From Candidatus Woesearchaeota archaeon (GTDB lineage Archaea; Nanobdellota; Nanobdellia; Woesearchaeales; UBA12501): a DNA stretch of 6,021 bases. The stretch lies in NCBI GenBank assembly GCA_026394915.1, contig JAPLZS010000128.1, forward strand, positions 1 to 6,021, read 5' to 3'. Under the pieces are notes generated by a model that was not told where the DNA came from, ran no database searches, and worked only from the letters and a program-made list of their open reading frames with translations. Made by a program: the position numbers and the translations under genes. The number at the start of each line of letters is the position of its first letter. The stretch's first letter is position 1. Positions 4,446 through 6,021 of this stretch are shown here, in pieces.

Positions 4446-6021
4446 CTACTTCTTGCCCTGCCAGTCCACTTTCCAGATGTAGATGTCCTGGCCGGTTACG
4501 TCTCTCTGGTATTCAAACTTATCGAAGTGCTTCAGGCCTGCTGCATTGAAGTAGAAAAGCCTTGTGAACATGCTTGATGCAAGCTCAGGAGACATCAGTA
4601 TTCCCTGCACACCCTCTGTATTATTGATCAGGGCCATTGAGTAAGGCATTGTGGCATTGCTGTACTTCTTTTCCCTGAACTGGCCGCTGTTGTCAATATA
4701 AGACAATGAATAAGGATAAATGATTCCCTTTGTTGTCTCAATAAATGCCTCTTCTGTTTTTGTGTTCACCTCTATTGGTATGACTTGGTTCTGGAGGTTG
4801 AAAGAGCACACAACAGTTGAGTTCTCTCCCTTTGAGCATGCTGTCGCTGTGATATATCCAGGCCATGGGCTTATCCAGTTGTTTGCCTCCTGTTCATTGG
4901 ATATTGCTTGGATCTCATAATAAATCTTCTCTGCATTATCCTTTGTATAATTAAATTCATTCATCATCCTTGATACAGCATCATTAAGAGGAAGGTTCCT
5001 GAATTCCACCCATATCTTTGCCTTCTCAAAATCCCAAGAGCCGAAATGAGCCCATACTCCTGCCTTTCCTACCATGTCCTCGCTTGTTATGAAATAATCT
5101 TCAGGAGGACTGCAGTGGGTGTATTTCAGTATCAATTCTGCCTTGTCAGCAGGGAAATATTTCAAAAGTTCTTTTCTTGCGCTGTCTTTGTCCATCACAA
5201 TTATCTTGTAAATCAGGTCAACTGACTTATGCATATCGTCTGTCTCGTTGTTGATCACATCAAATGCATTATTTGCTCCGCAGTCAAGCATCCTCAGGAT
5301 TCCAATCGCTTCTTCTTCGTTTGATGTGAGAAGGACTTTTCCTATCCAGTGCGCCTGGGGCCTGTTCTGTGAAGCTCCGTCGAATGTTACAGCCCTGTCT
5401 GCTATCGCCTTGAACCAGTGGCCGTAATCCCACCATGAGTTTATTATCGCGTCTTTGCTGGCCTCCTTATCTATCTTCTGCAATGAGTTATACCATGCGT
5501 CATTCATCATCGACATCTCTCCCACTGATGTTGCATTTGCAGACTTTAGAGTCGGTACAAGAAGCATGCATAACACTATGACAATGACGATCTTTGTGAG
5601 GCTTATCCCTATATTCATCTCTTTTGATATCCATCTGCTTGCATGTTCATAGACCCAGCCGACTGCAAATCCAAAACCTATTGCATAAGCAGGAGCAAGT
5701 ATAAGAGTGAACCTTATTCCTTTTGTAGTGGCATATATGGCCCCTACAAACCATAATATAAGCAATATGAAATATTCTACCTTCCTTTCTCCTTTTGAGT
5801 CCTTAAGCAGGGTCATGAATATCCCTATAAGCCCTATCAGGAACATTATCTTTCCTCCCATTGACTCTATTGTGCTTGATATCGTGGATGCATTCATCTC
5901 TGCAACTGTTGTGTAGACATTCGGCCATAGGTTTGTCTTTGCAGCCTCTTTTATAGTCACAATGCTCAGTGGCTGGCTAAATACAGCACCTTCCAGGGTT
6001 CTGGATCCTGCAAATATCAGC
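4446..6021 (-). CDS. aglB: AglB/STT3-type oligosaccharyltransferase, C-terminal part (5' end outside window)
   Basis: This is the catalytic subunit of archaeal N-glycosylation, a membrane enzyme that moves a glycan from a dolichyl-(pyro)phosphate carrier onto Asn in Asn-X-Ser/Thr sites outside the cell. The frame is open to the window edge; a GTG at 5958-5960 is an internal codon, since the upstream codons still encode protein-like sequence (SRTLEGAVFSQPLSIV). Numbering from that GTG, TVAE at 18-21 matches the external-loop TIxE/SVSE motif, hydrophobic segments lie at about 38-53, 63-102 and 120-137, and the family signature WWDYGHW lies at 176-182. A long soluble C-terminal domain follows, with SPELASSMFTRLFYF near 457-471 in the region of the DK/MI-type helix. 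It ends at TAG (4446-4448). The missing part should hold the N-terminal membrane helices and the metal-binding Asp motifs. The next gene starts 95 bases downstream. The protein carries seven N-X-S/T sequons. I see no internal deletion. Family assignment is firm; the glycan is unknown. Confidence 0.93.
   Translation of the reverse strand, partial: LIFAGSRTLEGAVFSQPLSIVTIKEAAKTNLWPNVYTTVAEMNASTISSTIESMGGKIMFLIGLIGIFMTLLKDSKGERKVEYFILLILWFVGAIYATTKGIRFTLILAPAYAIGFGFAVGWVYEHASRWISKEMNIGISLTKIVIVIVLCMLLVPTLKSANATSVGEMSMMNDAWYNSLQKIDKEASKDAIINSWWDYGHWFKAIADRAVTFDGASQNRPQAHWIGKVLLTSNEEEAIGILRMLDCGANNAFDVINNETDDMHKSVDLIYKIIVMDKDSARKELLKYFPADKAELILKYTHCSPPEDYFITSEDMVGKAGVWAHFGSWDFEKAKIWVEFRNLPLNDAVSRMMNEFNYTKDNAEKIYYEIQAISNEQEANNWISPWPGYITATACSKGENSTVVCSFNLQNQVIPIEVNTKTEEAFIETTKGIIYPYSLSYIDNSGQFREKKYSNATMPYSMALINNTEGVQGILMSPELASSMFTRLFYFNAAGLKHFDKFEYQRDVTGQDIYIWKVDWQGKK

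Noticed and set aside
1..6021. CRISPR arrays, tRNA/rRNA genes, insertion sequences or attachment sites
   Set aside because: No regularly spaced repeats, RNA-gene signatures, transposase motifs or terminal inverted repeats were seen in the sequence.

Overview
The window is an AT-rich archaeal segment in which every real gene lies on the minus strand. In transcription order, right to left, it holds: the C-terminal part of an AglB/STT3 oligosaccharyltransferase (cut by the right edge); a polyprenyl-phosphate glycosyltransferase of family GT2; a radical SAM protein with an N-terminal B12-binding-type domain; a family GT4 glycosyltransferase; and a class I SAM-dependent methyltransferase. The archaeal assignment rests on the AglB-type protein (WWDYGHW motif plus a TVAE loop), an archaeal TATA-box promoter that suggests a leaderless mRNA, and the absence of strong Shine-Dalgarno sites. 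The AglB style and the small compact genes resemble uncultivated DPANN-type archaea such as Woesearchaeota or Pacearchaeota, but that placement is a judgement from memory and is not proven here.

Layout: 4446-6021 AglB (5' part missing); 4351-4445 a 95-base gap with a likely promoter; 3506-4350 the GT2 enzyme, broken into two reading frames near 3990; 3465-3505 a short gap; 1997-3464 the radical SAM gene, broken into two frames near 2300; 835-1980 GT4; 49-810 methyltransferase; 1-48 an AT-rich 3' flank with no clear feature. No stretch over 300 bases lacks a gene.

Together the genes look like a protein N-glycosylation or surface-glycan locus. The GT2 enzyme would charge a dolichyl-phosphate-type carrier with a sugar, the GT4 enzyme would extend the glycan from nucleotide sugars, the methyltransferase and radical SAM enzyme could modify sugar or lipid, and AglB would transfer the glycan to Asn-X-Ser/Thr sites outside the cell.

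The most striking observation is that both the GT2 and the radical SAM gene carry the same kind of lesion. In each, a conserved core block of roughly 20-30 codons is missing and the frame shifts at the same point, while both flanks are otherwise well conserved. The genes between and around them look intact. This is either recent decay, strain-level deletion, or an assembly error. I found no convincing evidence of an undescribed system; the paired deletions are what deserve a check.
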